From: CBDUVZ01 sp965370805
Lineage (GTDB): Bacteria; Hydrothermota; Tepidihabitantia; Tepidihabitantales; Tepidihabitantaceae
Direction of reading: 5' to 3'
Assembly (NCBI GenBank): GCA_965370805.1
Contig: CBDUVZ010000013.1
Coordinates: 1-36,488, forward strand
Length of the DNA: 36,488 nt
The notes below the pieces were generated by a model. That model did not search any database. It was not told the origin of the DNA and saw only the letters and a list, made by a program, of their open reading frames with translations. Positions within the stretch are counted from its first letter, which is position 1. Each line of letters begins with the position of its first letter. Positions 29,601 through 36,488 of the stretch are shown here, one piece after another. The translations under genes and the position numbers were made by a program.

Positions 29601-30405
29601 CCACCGTCCGCCAGCCTTTCCGCCGCTTCCACTCCGCGAACGGTACCACCGCACTCGCGAAATCGTCGTGCGTGATAATCAGGTAGCTCCCGTCCTCCGG
29701 CTGCTGCGGCGGGCCGAAATCGTAGTTCGCAATCAACCGCCGGTACAGCGGCTCGAACGCCCGCGATATCCCGGACCGGTTCCGCTGCTTGACGTTGATT
29801 GCGCCCGGCCGGTTGTGGACCAGTTCCACTCTCAGGCTCCGCGCCATCCGCAGTTCGCCGGTCACCGGGTTGAACCGCGCCGGCTGCAGCACCAGTTGCA
29901 CCAGCCGGAAGTCGCGCATGATCATCGGCTCGCTCACCCGTTCGTTCCCGTCCGGGTAGAACGCATCGGTCGCATACCGCTTCTCGTTCAGCACGAACGG
30001 AACCGACGTCTCGTTCTCCGGCAGCGGCGGCTGGGTCGGGTAGACCTCATAACCCTCAAGAACCAGTTCTTCCAGTTCCAGCACGTTGACTTCTACCGCC
30101 CGGTCGTCCGGTATTCTCAGGAACCGCGCCACCACCGGCAGCCGGGGCGCTCCTTCTTCTCGCGTCATGCCCCCGGCCTCAATCCCGAGACTGATTGCCT
30201 GGAACGTCCGGCCGTTAGCCTCGACTTCGTCAACGTACATCCCGGCCAGCTCCAGTTCGACCACAGTCCGGAACGAATTCGAACTCAGCACCCGGAACTC
30301 CGGGGCCTGCTCCGGCTGACCGGACTCAAACGGCACCCATTCCAGGCCATGGGCGATGCCCAGAACCAGAACGGACACCGCAACCGATACGAGCCGTCTA
30401 CTCAT
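26674..30405 (-). CDS. Gingipain-like C25 peptidase, secreted (copy 1)
   Basis: A 1243-residue surface protease. The signal peptide is MSRRLVSVAVSVLVLGIAHG. A propeptide-like region runs to about residue 220. The C25 caspase-like domain contains YRGHGG (His441) and GPTCQAADFD (Cys476), the catalytic dyad. Then come an Ig/carboxypeptidase-regulatory-like segment, two CARDB-like domains each opening with GGNGDG and a GET motif, a lectin-like region, and a FlgD/Por tail (AVFDRSGRQVRSLV, LSQGIYFLRLEAD). The start is ATG 30405, because GGAGG lies five bases upstream. The gene is convergent with 25758-26660 and lies downstream of its paralogue in the same direction. Confidence 0.93.
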   Translation of the reverse strand: MSRRLVSVAVSVLVLGIAHGLEWVPFESGQPEQAPEFRVLSSNSFRTVVELELAGMYVDEVEANGRTFQAISLGIEAGGMTREEGAPRLPVVARFLRIPDDRAVEVNVLELEELVLEGYEVYPTQPPLPENETSVPFVLNEKRYATDAFYPDGNERVSEPMIMRDFRLVQLVLQPARFNPVTGELRMARSLRVELVHNRPGAINVKQRNRSGISRAFEPLYRRLIANYDFGPPQQPEDGSYLIITHDDFASAVVPFAEWKRRKGWRTVVVTTSDIGGNDSAHIDAYVTDAYNNWPYPPDYVLLVGDAQDYLRAPVYHFDDYYYATDLYYSLKEGGDILADLMIGRVCVKTPVEAQTALNKLFEYEMQPYIDNPDWFGKACGTAGYEGGHRFWTVVIRIRDYVMGRPFIQFDTLFQRWNLNQCQGLIDSLNRGRSWVVYRGHGGRDGWYNVEPPFRNSEVLALDNGRMTPIVIGPTCQAADFDEPGQDCMAETWVKAGSPDSASGGVGYFGSSEVSFSGYNDSLAAGSFIAYVDSLLHTFAQCTQWAKLFMLETYPLPDPFAAAEIIMFNNLGEPELNVWSAVPQQLVVSHPAVVLLGSFPFEVTVNASDGYAPVANALVCVMSRADTTVYHVGYTDAAGRVQFTLNTDQPGDSILVTATGRNLHPYLGSAVTIPPNSPYVIHLGHTVNDSGPGGNGDGIINPGETVKLPMWVKNLGLVAADSVYGMLSSGDVSVTMLDSVRLFGTIGAGDSAHTGSDGFEFSVAGACTNAYLLEFELECRDAADSVWVSRTSHRVGTAVLEFDGYAVEDSPPGGNGDGRLGRGETARLALSLRNIGLGHGYDVAAILRSGDSRLHVRDSAGGFGTIMHDSTGMNTADPFAVHADSSIPLETPIPCTLLVNAEGYSVTLPFDLIVGEIGEPDPIPDGPRKPARYWAYEDVDLGYPERPEFEWIEINGIGTRLVLADDQTVQITLPSGFLWKYYGQRYAQVSICSNGFISPGFSSYCEPDNEPLPTPNAPPLVAVNWDDLYPEQGGGVWYYHDTARHCIIIEYDSVYYSSPRDDWEKFEVILYDATVVTPTGDNVVVCQYLTANRYTSSSIGFLDQSRMVGIQYLYDGSYHQGASGIQAGRAIRYSTVPPVTGLAEESVVLTGIGRAGFAVQPNPVRDRARVQFGLRRESPVRLAVFDRSGRQVRSLVRARLKPGDYAVRWDGCDDFGRRLSQGIYFLRLEADGERLTKKAVLLQ

Positions 30406-30464
30406 GCAATCCTCCAGTGAATCCACCGCCATCCGCGAAACAGTAGCAGTCTTCTCATCAGGTC

Positions 30465-30470
30465 ATTATA
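30465..30470 (-). promoter_or_regulatory. Perfect -10 box before C25 peptidase copy 1
   Basis: TATAAT on the minus strand (30470-30465), 60 bases before the ATG, in the spacer after the hairpin at 30525-30548. No matching -35 box is visible at 16-18 bases, so an activator or another promoter class may be needed. Confidence 0.45.
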
Positions 30471-30524
30471 CCGACTCAGAACCGCCGCTCCACACCGGTT
30501 GCCCCGGCCGCCGGCGGCAGGAAA

Positions 30525-30548
30525 GGGGCGGGCCCGGAAGCCCGCCCC
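30525..30548 (-). terminator. Terminator between the two C25 peptidase genes
   Basis: GGGGCGGGC (30525-30533) and GCCCGCCCC (30540-30548) form a perfect 9-bp stem with a six-base loop, 20 bases after the stop of copy 2. On the minus strand TTTCC follows. Confidence 0.65.
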
Positions 30549-30567
30549 GAAGAGAAACGCCGACCGA

Positions 30568-33500
30568 CTACTCGAGGACTATCGCCTTCTTGACCAACTG
30601 CTCGCCGTCGGTGTCCAGCCGGACGAAGTAGACGCCGTGAGCGAGCGTCCGGCCGTGGGCATCCTTGCCGTCCCAGTCAATCGAGTAGTTACCCGGCTTG
30701 AGACTGGTCCGGACCAGGCTGCGCACCTGGCGTCCGGACAGGTCGTACACCGCCAGGTTCACCCGCGCCTCGCGCCTGAGTCCGAACCTCACCCACGCCC
30801 GGTCTCGCACCGGGTTCGGCCAGACCGCGAAGCCGGCCCGGCCGATTCCGGCCGGAGTCAAATCACCCTCGGCCAGCCCGGTCACCGGACCGGCAGTTGT
30901 GAACTTGATGGCCCGGCCCGCCTCGATCAGCGCGCTGCCCCGGTGATAGCTGCCGTCGAACAGCGCCTGGATGTAGGTCGTCTTCGTGTGGTCCTGCTCT
31001 CCGACCGTCCGCGTGCCAATCCGGTTCGCGGACAGATACTGGTACGTGAACTCGCAGTTGCCGTCCGCCGCGGCCAGCGTTGTGTCGTACAGGATTATCT
31101 GCAGCTTGTCCCACTCGCTCGAGTTCCAGTAGACGACCGAATCCCACTCGACGATGAACCGGTGGTTCGCAGCATCATGGTAGTACCAGACGCCACCGCC
31201 GCCCCCGTCCTCCGGGTCGAAATCGTCCCAGCTCGCTGCCAGTATCGGCGGCGCAGCGGCGCACGGCAGCGACTGGTTCGTGTACTGGGTGTACGTCGAG
31301 TATCCCGGAGCGACAAACCCGTTGCTGCAGACCGACAACTGGGTGTAGGTCTGGCCGTAATAGACGAACGGGCCGAACCCTGTCGGCAGGTTCACCTGCT
31401 CGACGTCATCATCGCCAAGGTCGAGCCGGGTCCCGGTCCCGGACACCTCCACCCAGCCGAAAGTTGGGTGCTCGGTGTAGAACGTATCGCAGTCGTCGTA
31501 CGCCCAGTAGAGCGTTGTCGGGCCGCCGGTATCCGGAATCGGGTCCACCGCCCGGATCTCGCCGACCATCAGCGTGAACGGAATCGTCTTCGAGTACCCG
31601 TCCGCGCTCACCAGCAGGGTGCACGGGACCGGCGTCTCCATCGGTATCGAATCGCCGGCGTGCACCACGAACGGGTCCGCCGAGTTGCTGCCGGTGGAAT
31701 CGTGGAGGATATCGCCGAAATCGCCGGCCGAATCCTGCACCTGGAATCTCACGTCCCCGGAACGCAGAATCCCGGTCACGTTGTACCCGTGGCCGAGCCC
31801 GTTGTTATCGAGCACCAGGCTGAGCTGTGCAGTCTCACCCGCATCGATCTTGCCGTCGCCGTTGCCACCCGGCGGCGGGTCGCTCACGACGTACCCGGTG
31901 TAATCGAGAACCGGCGTGCCGACCCACAGGTTGACACCCGAAAGCCACAGCGAGTCATTCGCGTCCCGGCACTCGAAATCGAAGTCCAGCACGTAGCCGT
32001 TGGTGCAGGCGCCGGCGACCGTGAACTCGTACCCGTCGATACCGGTGTGCGCCGAATCGTCCGGGGCGATTGAGCCGAAACGCTTGACCGAATCGAGCAG
32101 GGTAACGTTCACGTCAGCGATGAGCATCATACCGGACACCGAGTCCGCGGTCACCGAACCCCAGTTCTTCACCCAGGTCGGCAGGACTATCGTCTCGCCC
32201 GGGTTGACGATGCCGTCGCCGTTGCCGCCCGGCGCCGAGTCGCTGACGAAATGACTCAGGTACGTAACGTAGGCCGAACTGGGCGAGATCGTCATGGCCG
32301 CGCCCAGGTACGGATGCAGATTCCGACCGGTCACAGTCACGAAGATCGAGTCGCCCGGCACCGTTGCGTTCAGCGTGAACTGAACCGACCCCGCGGAATT
32401 CGTGTGCCCGACGTGATACAGCGCGGTATCGGTCTTCGACATCACACACACCAGGGCATTCTCAACCGGCGCGTAGCCGTCGGTTGCGTTCACCGTCACC
32501 TCGAACGGGAACGAACCGACGATAACCATCGCCGGGTGGGACACCAGCAGCGCCTGCGGTACCGCGGACCAGACGTTCAGTTCCGGTTCGCCCATGGTGT
32601 TGAATATCCAGAGTTCGTTTTCCGAAGTCGGGTCAGGCAGCGGGTACGCCTGGAGCATCAACAGCTTCGCGAAGAACGTGTTCTGGCCGAAAGTGGACTG
32701 CAGGCTGTCCACGTGGGACATGAAGCAGCCCAGCGCAAGTGTATCGTTATATCCCGAGTAACTCACTTCGGACGACCCGAAATACCCGGTCCCGCCGCTC
32801 GGGACGGTCGGCGTGCCGGCTTTGACGAACGACTCGGCCAGGCACTCGGTCGGGTTGTCGAAGTCGCCGGCAAGACAGGTCGGCCCGATAACGGTCGGCA
32901 GCATCTCGCCATTGTTGAGGGCGTGAACGTCGGTGGTCGTGAAACTCGGGCTCGCTGCCCCCCATGCGTCGATCGCTCCGTGGCCGCGATAGAGCAGCCA
33001 CGCCCGGCCGAGCTCAATCGAATCAATCAACGCCTGCTTGCCGTTCAATCCCCAGCGCGCGAACAGGGTGTCAAACTGGATGAACGGCCGGCCCATCACG
33101 TAGTTCCGAATACGAATGACCACGGTCCAGAAGCGACCACTGTGCTCCCATGCCGCGAGTGCGCTCGCCTTGCCGAACCAGTCAGTATCGGCCATGTACG
33201 GCTCTTTTTCGTACTTATACAGCTTGTTCATTGCGGTCTGGGCCTGGAACAGGTTCTCGGCGCAGACCCGGGCAATCATCAGGTCGGCAAGAAGGTCGCC
33301 CCCCTCCTTCAAAGAGTACGGCAGGTCCGAAGCGCAGGTGTTGCCCGACATGTGGCAGCACTGCACATAGCCCGGCGCGTCGCCGACCAGCAGCACGTAG
33401 TCGGGCGGATACGGCCAGTTGTTGTACGCATCGGTGATGCATGCATCGATGTGCGCCGAATCATTGCCCCCGATATCACTCGTCGTGACCACCACCGTCC

Positions 33501-34296
33501 GCCAGCCCTTCCGCCGCTTCCACTCCGCGAACGGCACCACCGCACTCGCGAAATCGTCGTGCGTGATAATCAGGTAGCTCCCGTCCTCCGGCTGCTGCGG
33601 CGGGCCGAAATCGTAGTTCGCAATCAACCGCCGGTACAGCGGCTCGAACGCCCGCGATATCCCGGACCGGTTCCGCTGCTTGACGTTGATTGCGCCCGGC
33701 CGGTTGTGGACCAGTTCCACTCTCAGGCTCCGCGCCATCCGCAGTTCGCCGGTCACCGGGTTGAACCGCGCCGGCTGCAGCACCAGTTGCACCAGCCGGA
33801 AGTCGCGCATGATCATCGGCTCGCTCACCCGCTCGTTCTCGTCCGGGTAGAACGCGTCGGTCGCATACCGCTTCTCGTTCAGCACGAACGGAACCGACGT
33901 CTGGTTCTCCGGCAGCGGCGGCTGGGCCGGGTAGACCTCGTAGCCCTCAAGAACCGATTCCTCCAGTTCCAGCACATTGACTTCTACCGCCCGGTCGTCC
34001 GGTATTCTCAGGAACCGGGCAACCACCGGCAGTCGGGGCGCTCCTTCTTCTCGCGTCATACCCCCGGCCTCAATCCCGAGACTGATTGTCTGGAACGTCC
34101 GGCCGTTGGCCTCGACTTCGTCAACGTACATCCCGGCCAGTTCCAGTTCGACCACAGTCCGGAACGAATTCGAACTCAGCACCCGGAACTCCGGGGCCTG
34201 CTCCGGCTGACCGGACTCAAACGGCACCCATTCCAGGCCGTGGGCGATACCCAGCACCAGAACGGACGTCGTAATGAGGACAAACCAGTTCTTCAT
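30568..34296 (-). CDS. Gingipain-like C25 peptidase, secreted (copy 2)
   Basis: A 1242-residue paralogue of the protein at 26674-30405 with the same domain order. Signal peptide MKNWFVLITTSVLVLGIAHG, C25 domain with LYRGHGAIDAW (His439) and GPTCLAGDFD (Cys474), two GGNGDG/GET CARDB-like domains, and a FlgD/Por tail (AVYDLSGRQVRSLV, LAHGVYFVRLDTD). AGGAGGT lies four bases before the ATG. About 850 bases near the 5' end are almost identical to copy 1, while the catalytic domain differs much more, so the two may cut different substrates. The catalytic pair is intact in both. Confidence 0.93.
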   Translation of the reverse strand: MKNWFVLITTSVLVLGIAHGLEWVPFESGQPEQAPEFRVLSSNSFRTVVELELAGMYVDEVEANGRTFQTISLGIEAGGMTREEGAPRLPVVARFLRIPDDRAVEVNVLELEESVLEGYEVYPAQPPLPENQTSVPFVLNEKRYATDAFYPDENERVSEPMIMRDFRLVQLVLQPARFNPVTGELRMARSLRVELVHNRPGAINVKQRNRSGISRAFEPLYRRLIANYDFGPPQQPEDGSYLIITHDDFASAVVPFAEWKRRKGWRTVVVTTSDIGGNDSAHIDACITDAYNNWPYPPDYVLLVGDAPGYVQCCHMSGNTCASDLPYSLKEGGDLLADLMIARVCAENLFQAQTAMNKLYKYEKEPYMADTDWFGKASALAAWEHSGRFWTVVIRIRNYVMGRPFIQFDTLFARWGLNGKQALIDSIELGRAWLLYRGHGAIDAWGAASPSFTTTDVHALNNGEMLPTVIGPTCLAGDFDNPTECLAESFVKAGTPTVPSGGTGYFGSSEVSYSGYNDTLALGCFMSHVDSLQSTFGQNTFFAKLLMLQAYPLPDPTSENELWIFNTMGEPELNVWSAVPQALLVSHPAMVIVGSFPFEVTVNATDGYAPVENALVCVMSKTDTALYHVGHTNSAGSVQFTLNATVPGDSIFVTVTGRNLHPYLGAAMTISPSSAYVTYLSHFVSDSAPGGNGDGIVNPGETIVLPTWVKNWGSVTADSVSGMMLIADVNVTLLDSVKRFGSIAPDDSAHTGIDGYEFTVAGACTNGYVLDFDFECRDANDSLWLSGVNLWVGTPVLDYTGYVVSDPPPGGNGDGKIDAGETAQLSLVLDNNGLGHGYNVTGILRSGDVRFQVQDSAGDFGDILHDSTGSNSADPFVVHAGDSIPMETPVPCTLLVSADGYSKTIPFTLMVGEIRAVDPIPDTGGPTTLYWAYDDCDTFYTEHPTFGWVEVSGTGTRLDLGDDDVEQVNLPTGFGPFVYYGQTYTQLSVCSNGFVAPGYSTYTQYTNQSLPCAAAPPILAASWDDFDPEDGGGGGVWYYHDAANHRFIVEWDSVVYWNSSEWDKLQIILYDTTLAAADGNCEFTYQYLSANRIGTRTVGEQDHTKTTYIQALFDGSYHRGSALIEAGRAIKFTTAGPVTGLAEGDLTPAGIGRAGFAVWPNPVRDRAWVRFGLRREARVNLAVYDLSGRQVRSLVRTSLKPGNYSIDWDGKDAHGRTLAHGVYFVRLDTDGEQLVKKAIVLE

Positions 34297-34399
34297 CAGA
34301 ACCTCCTGCTACGCTGCTGTCTTGCAGCGGCCTTCGCCGACACGTATCTTCGGAATAGTAAGGAAAACTCGCATTGGACAGAACTATCTCGCAACAGGA

Positions 34400-34427
34400 A
34401 TGCTACCCTCACCGCACCCCAAGTCAA
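34400..34427 (-). promoter_or_regulatory. Possible promoter of C25 peptidase copy 2
   Basis: On the minus strand, -35 TTGACT (34427-34422), a 16-base spacer and -10 TAGCAT (34405-34400), leaving a leader of about 100 bases. The -10 matches consensus at four of six positions. Confidence 0.4.
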
Positions 34428-34464
34428 GCAACAGGCAAATCCGGCCCGCGAAGCCCCGGCAACC

Positions 34465-35898
34465 CTACCGCTGAATCACGACCTTGTGGCTGGAACCCTC
34501 GGACCCTTGGCCCCTCGGCCCCTCTCCTCTTATGAAGTAGACGCCCGGACTCAAGTGCCGGACGTCATTCTCCCCCGGCTGCAGTTCCGCGACCTTCCGC
34601 CCACCGATATCCAGCAGCGCCGTTCTGCACTCTGCACTCTGACTTCTGACTTGCGGCAGGTACAGCACCCCGCGCACGATAGTGGCATTCGGCATTCGCA
34701 ATTCGCCATTCGGCATTTCCTCGACTCCGGTGCAATAGGTAAAACTGCCGTGCAAATCCCAGTTCCCGGACCGGTCGCTCTGCCAGCAACACCAGACCTG
34801 AGTGAGTCCCATTGTCGTGACAGTCGGGCAACAATCCACGGCCGGATGGCTGTCAACGTATCCGTCCTCCTCGTTCGCGCTGCAGTGAATATCCGAATTC
34901 CCGCTTCGGTCCGAAACCCAGACCGTCGTCGCGTAGAACCACCATTCGTCAATCGGGCACGCCGCGTACGCAGCCTGCGGAGTCCAGTTTCTGCCCGCGC
35001 CGGCCGTGTCGCACAGCCTGGCCGGGTTGTTCAACGAATCAGAAAGCGCACCGAAAATGGCGGTATCGCCGTCCCGGGTCGACTGCCACACCACACCGCT
35101 GCGGGGCTCCATCCACCCTGCGTAGCTCAGCACCTCCGGGTCCCGGTCCAGTGCAGCCGAAGGTGCAACCCGGTCCGGCGTGGTCCACGCGCCGCTCAGG
35201 TACTCACTGTACCAGATGTCGTCCTCCTGCTCCCAGACCAGGAACGGATACTCCTCCCAGTTGCCCCGCGACGAGTACCCCCGGCCGATACGGGCGTGCC
35301 TGATCTCGTGCGCACTGTACACCACATTGTGCGGCTGGGACCACGAATCACCGTCGTGAAACGAACAACTGATGTACGACCCGGACGTATCCCGGTTGCT
35401 CCAGACAACCCAGGTCGTATCCCCGCCGCCCTTTATCACAATCGCGCTCGGCTCGGACGAATCGCCCGGCGCGCCGTGCAGGGTCCGGCCGATACGGACC
35501 GGGGTCTGCCACGAATCCATATCCGAGAACGACGCCCAGACTTCGCCCACCCACGGCGACTGGCGCCGCTCCCACACGCACCAGAACCAGGTCGAACCCG
35601 GATACCCGCTCCGGCACGCGACCGACGGGTTCACGTCATCGGCGCTGTCGGTGCTGACCGCCTCCTCGGGCAGCCAGCCATTGCCGTTATCGAACTCGCA
35701 GAACCGGGCATACACGTCCCAGTCCCCGCTGCGGTCGCTCTGCCACACCAGGCAGGTCACGTGGTCATCGACCCACTCCTTGCAGGCCGAGGGATTGACG
35801 TCGTCCCCGGGGTCGAAAGTCAATGCATACGGCCCGGTCCACCACTGCCCCATCGCCGCAGTCACGACAAACAGAACGGCAAAGATAACCTTTCTCAC
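34465..35898 (-). CDS. Secreted propeller protein with repeat-derived tail linker
   Basis: A 477-residue protein from GTG 35898 (GGGAGG four bases upstream). Signal peptide RKVIFAVLFVVTAAMGQ. The body is a beta-propeller with recurring CLVWQSDRSGDWDVYA-type blades (also TTVWVSDRSGNSDIHC and CCWQSDRSGNWDLHG), similar to TolB/WD40-like or sialidase-type propellers. The C-terminal FlgD/Por tail (TALLDIGGRKVAELQ, LSPGVYFIRGEG) is joined by a linker EEMPNGELRMPNATIVRG encoded by dispersed repeat module C; the last residues come from module E. It starts 9 bases after the upstream gene's stop, so the two are probably co-transcribed. Confidence 0.87.
   Translation of the reverse strand: MRKVIFAVLFVVTAAMGQWWTGPYALTFDPGDDVNPSACKEWVDDHVTCLVWQSDRSGDWDVYARFCEFDNGNGWLPEEAVSTDSADDVNPSVACRSGYPGSTWFWCVWERRQSPWVGEVWASFSDMDSWQTPVRIGRTLHGAPGDSSEPSAIVIKGGGDTTWVVWSNRDTSGSYISCSFHDGDSWSQPHNVVYSAHEIRHARIGRGYSSRGNWEEYPFLVWEQEDDIWYSEYLSGAWTTPDRVAPSAALDRDPEVLSYAGWMEPRSGVVWQSTRDGDTAIFGALSDSLNNPARLCDTAGAGRNWTPQAAYAACPIDEWWFYATTVWVSDRSGNSDIHCSANEEDGYVDSHPAVDCCPTVTTMGLTQVWCCWQSDRSGNWDLHGSFTYCTGVEEMPNGELRMPNATIVRGVLYLPQVRSQSAECRTALLDIGGRKVAELQPGENDVRHLSPGVYFIRGEGPRGQGSEGSSHKVVIQR
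34493..34529. repeat. Module E repeat inside coding sequence
   Basis: GAACCCTCGGACCCTTGGCC followed by CCTCGGCCCCTCTCC. In frame it encodes the GPRGQGSEGSS segment near the end of the propeller protein. The same motif is intergenic at 24391-24476. Confidence 0.7.
34620..34720. repeat. Module C repeat inside coding sequence (gene at 34465)
   Basis: CACTCTGCACTCTGACTTCT (34628-34647) and, after 37 bases, GGCATTCGGCATTCGCAATT (34683-34702). These match intergenic module C at 9918-10000. In frame they give VRSQSAECRT and EMPNGELRMPNA. Confidence 0.8.
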
Positions 35899-35907
35899 AA
35901 CGCCTCC

Positions 35908-36488
35908 CTACTCCTGAATGACAACCTTGGCACTCGACCCCTTGACCCCTCGGCCCCTCGACCTCTCTCCTCTTATGAAATAGACCCCCGGCGCGACGCG
36001 GCTCACGTCATTCTCGCCCGGCGCGAGGTCCATGACACACCGGCCGGCGATATCAAGCAAGGTCATTGGACATTGGTCATTGGTCATTTCCGCCTGTGGC
36101 AGCCGCAGCACCCCGCGCACGATGCTAGCATTCGGCATTCGCAATTCGCCATTCGGCATTTCCTGGATTCCCGGCGGCATGCTGTCGCTCAGGACCGAAA
36201 TGCTGCTGCTGAAGTGGTTCGCGCAGTAGACCCGGTTCTCCTGCGGGCTGCAGCAGAGCGCCACGGGGTAGTGACCGACCGCCACCGTAGCCAGCACCGC
36301 GTTCGTTGCGCCGTCAATCACCGTCACGTCGTTGGTCCAACCGTTCGCGCAATAGACCCGGTTACCAAACGGATTGTAGCAGAGCACCTTGGGAAAATCA
36401 CCAACTGTCACCGTGGCCAGGATTCCGTTCGTCGCGCCGTCAATCACCGTCACGTCGTTGGTCCAACCGTTCGCGCAATAGACCCGGT
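35908..36488 (-). CDS. YVTN/NHL-type propeller protein, 5' end outside window
   Basis: The C-terminal 193 residues are visible; the frame is open to the right edge. Blades of 42 residues repeat NRVYCANGWTNDVTVIDGAT, then LATVAVGHYPVALCC, as in YVTN beta-propeller surface proteins. The tail is FlgD/Por-type (TLLDIAGRCVMDLA, VAPGVYFIRGER) with the same MPNGELRMPNA linker and RGRGVKGSSAKVVIQE ending as the next gene. A GTG inside the blade region is not the real start. It is probably first in an operon with 34465-35898. Confidence 0.85.
   Translation of the reverse strand, partial: RVYCANGWTNDVTVIDGATNGILATVTVGDFPKVLCYNPFGNRVYCANGWTNDVTVIDGATNAVLATVAVGHYPVALCCSPQENRVYCANHFSSSISVLSDSMPPGIQEMPNGELRMPNASIVRGVLRLPQAEMTNDQCPMTLLDIAGRCVMDLAPGENDVSRVAPGVYFIRGERSRGRGVKGSSAKVVIQE
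35933..35971. repeat. Module E repeat inside coding sequence (gene at 35908)
   Basis: CGACCCCTTGACCCCTCGGC then CCCTCGACCTCTCTCC encodes the RSRGRGVKGSS segment near the C-terminus. It is the same position in the protein as in the neighbouring gene, but with different spelling. Confidence 0.7.
36060..36165. repeat. Module C-like repeats inside coding sequence (gene at 35908)
   Basis: GGTCATTGGACATTGGTCAT (36061-36080), a variant word, and GGCATTCGCAATTCGCCATT (36133-36152). In frame they give EMTNDQCPMTLLD and EMPNGELRMPNA. The linker-encoding copy is nearly identical to that in the neighbouring gene. Confidence 0.8.
36308..36488. repeat. 126-bp blade repeats with identical 55-bp core
   Basis: The 55 bases at 36308-36362 recur without change at 36434-36488, 126 bases (42 residues) apart. 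They encode the RVYCANGWTNDVTVIDGA part of the propeller blade. Identity at wobble positions points to recent duplication. Confidence 0.85.

Noticed and set aside
28414..32073. Long plus-strand frames (668 and 524 codons)
   Set aside because: They are antisense to the two C25 peptidases and have Arg/His/Pro/Val-rich shadow composition without domains.

Overview
The window looks like a high-GC chromosomal segment of an uncultured anaerobic bacterium. The best match to its gene content is candidate division WOR-3 (Stahlbacteria) or a related FCB-like lineage. That placement is inference. It rests on gingipain-like C25 peptidases, seven secreted proteins with FlgD/Por-type C-terminal tails, an anaerobe-type Fe-S/MinD gene cluster, and intergenic spacers full of short dispersed repeats. 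No rRNA or phylogenetic marker was available to test it.

Region 1 (1-1433): the end of an unidentified gene, then about 1.4 kb without a supported gene. This stretch holds two short hairpins, two composite dispersed-repeat blocks and a degenerate low-complexity tract.

Region 2 (1434-9705): one tightly packed minus-strand operon of 16 genes, read from a strong promoter at 9678-9705. In transcription order: TrmO, DUF134, a NifX/ORP-like protein, Mrp ATPase, a second ORP-like protein, a DUF5320-type zinc-ribbon protein, FmdB, MinD with ferredoxin insert, methyltransferase, second MinD with ferredoxin insert, IscU-like scaffold, second FmdB, DsrE-like, metallo-beta-lactamase-fold protein, DUF1847, second methyltransferase. 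Many genes overlap by 1-19 bases (ATGA, GTGA or TGATG junctions). It resembles an enlarged version of the orange-protein (orp) clusters of anaerobes and probably handles metal-sulfur cluster assembly.

Region 3 (9706-11614): repeat blocks, then an ArsR-family repressor followed by a glycine-rich DUF5320 gene. A perfect 18-bp operator-like palindrome lies between them. Next come a 12-bp-period degenerate tract and a structured leader.

Region 4 (11615-18586): a small hypothetical gene; a Type IIG (Eco57I-like) restriction-modification enzyme translationally coupled to a DUF5677 gene that has an in-frame TAG; then a plus-strand pair of an XRE-type HTH protein and an unknown helical protein.

Region 5 (19063-23553): two secreted proteins (sialidase-like propeller; FG-GAP repeats), a strong leader hairpin, an intergenic terminator, an orphan signal peptide and more repeat blocks.

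Region 6 (23554-25453): a small hypothetical gene, tRNA-Arg(CCG), a nitroreductase and a RimI-like acetyltransferase.

Region 7 (25682-36488): surface and secretion genes. They are a secreted protein interrupted by an in-frame TGA, two tandem 1,240-residue C25 peptidases that share nearly identical 5' halves, a propeller protein, and the partial end of a YVTN-repeat protein. The last two carry dispersed-repeat modules inside their coding sequence.

Three minus-strand genes (trmO, arsR, the Type IIG enzyme) have -35/-10 boxes spaced 16 bp, with the -10 only 6-8 bp before the ATG. This predicts leaderless mRNAs. All calls come from reading the sequence; no database search was run.
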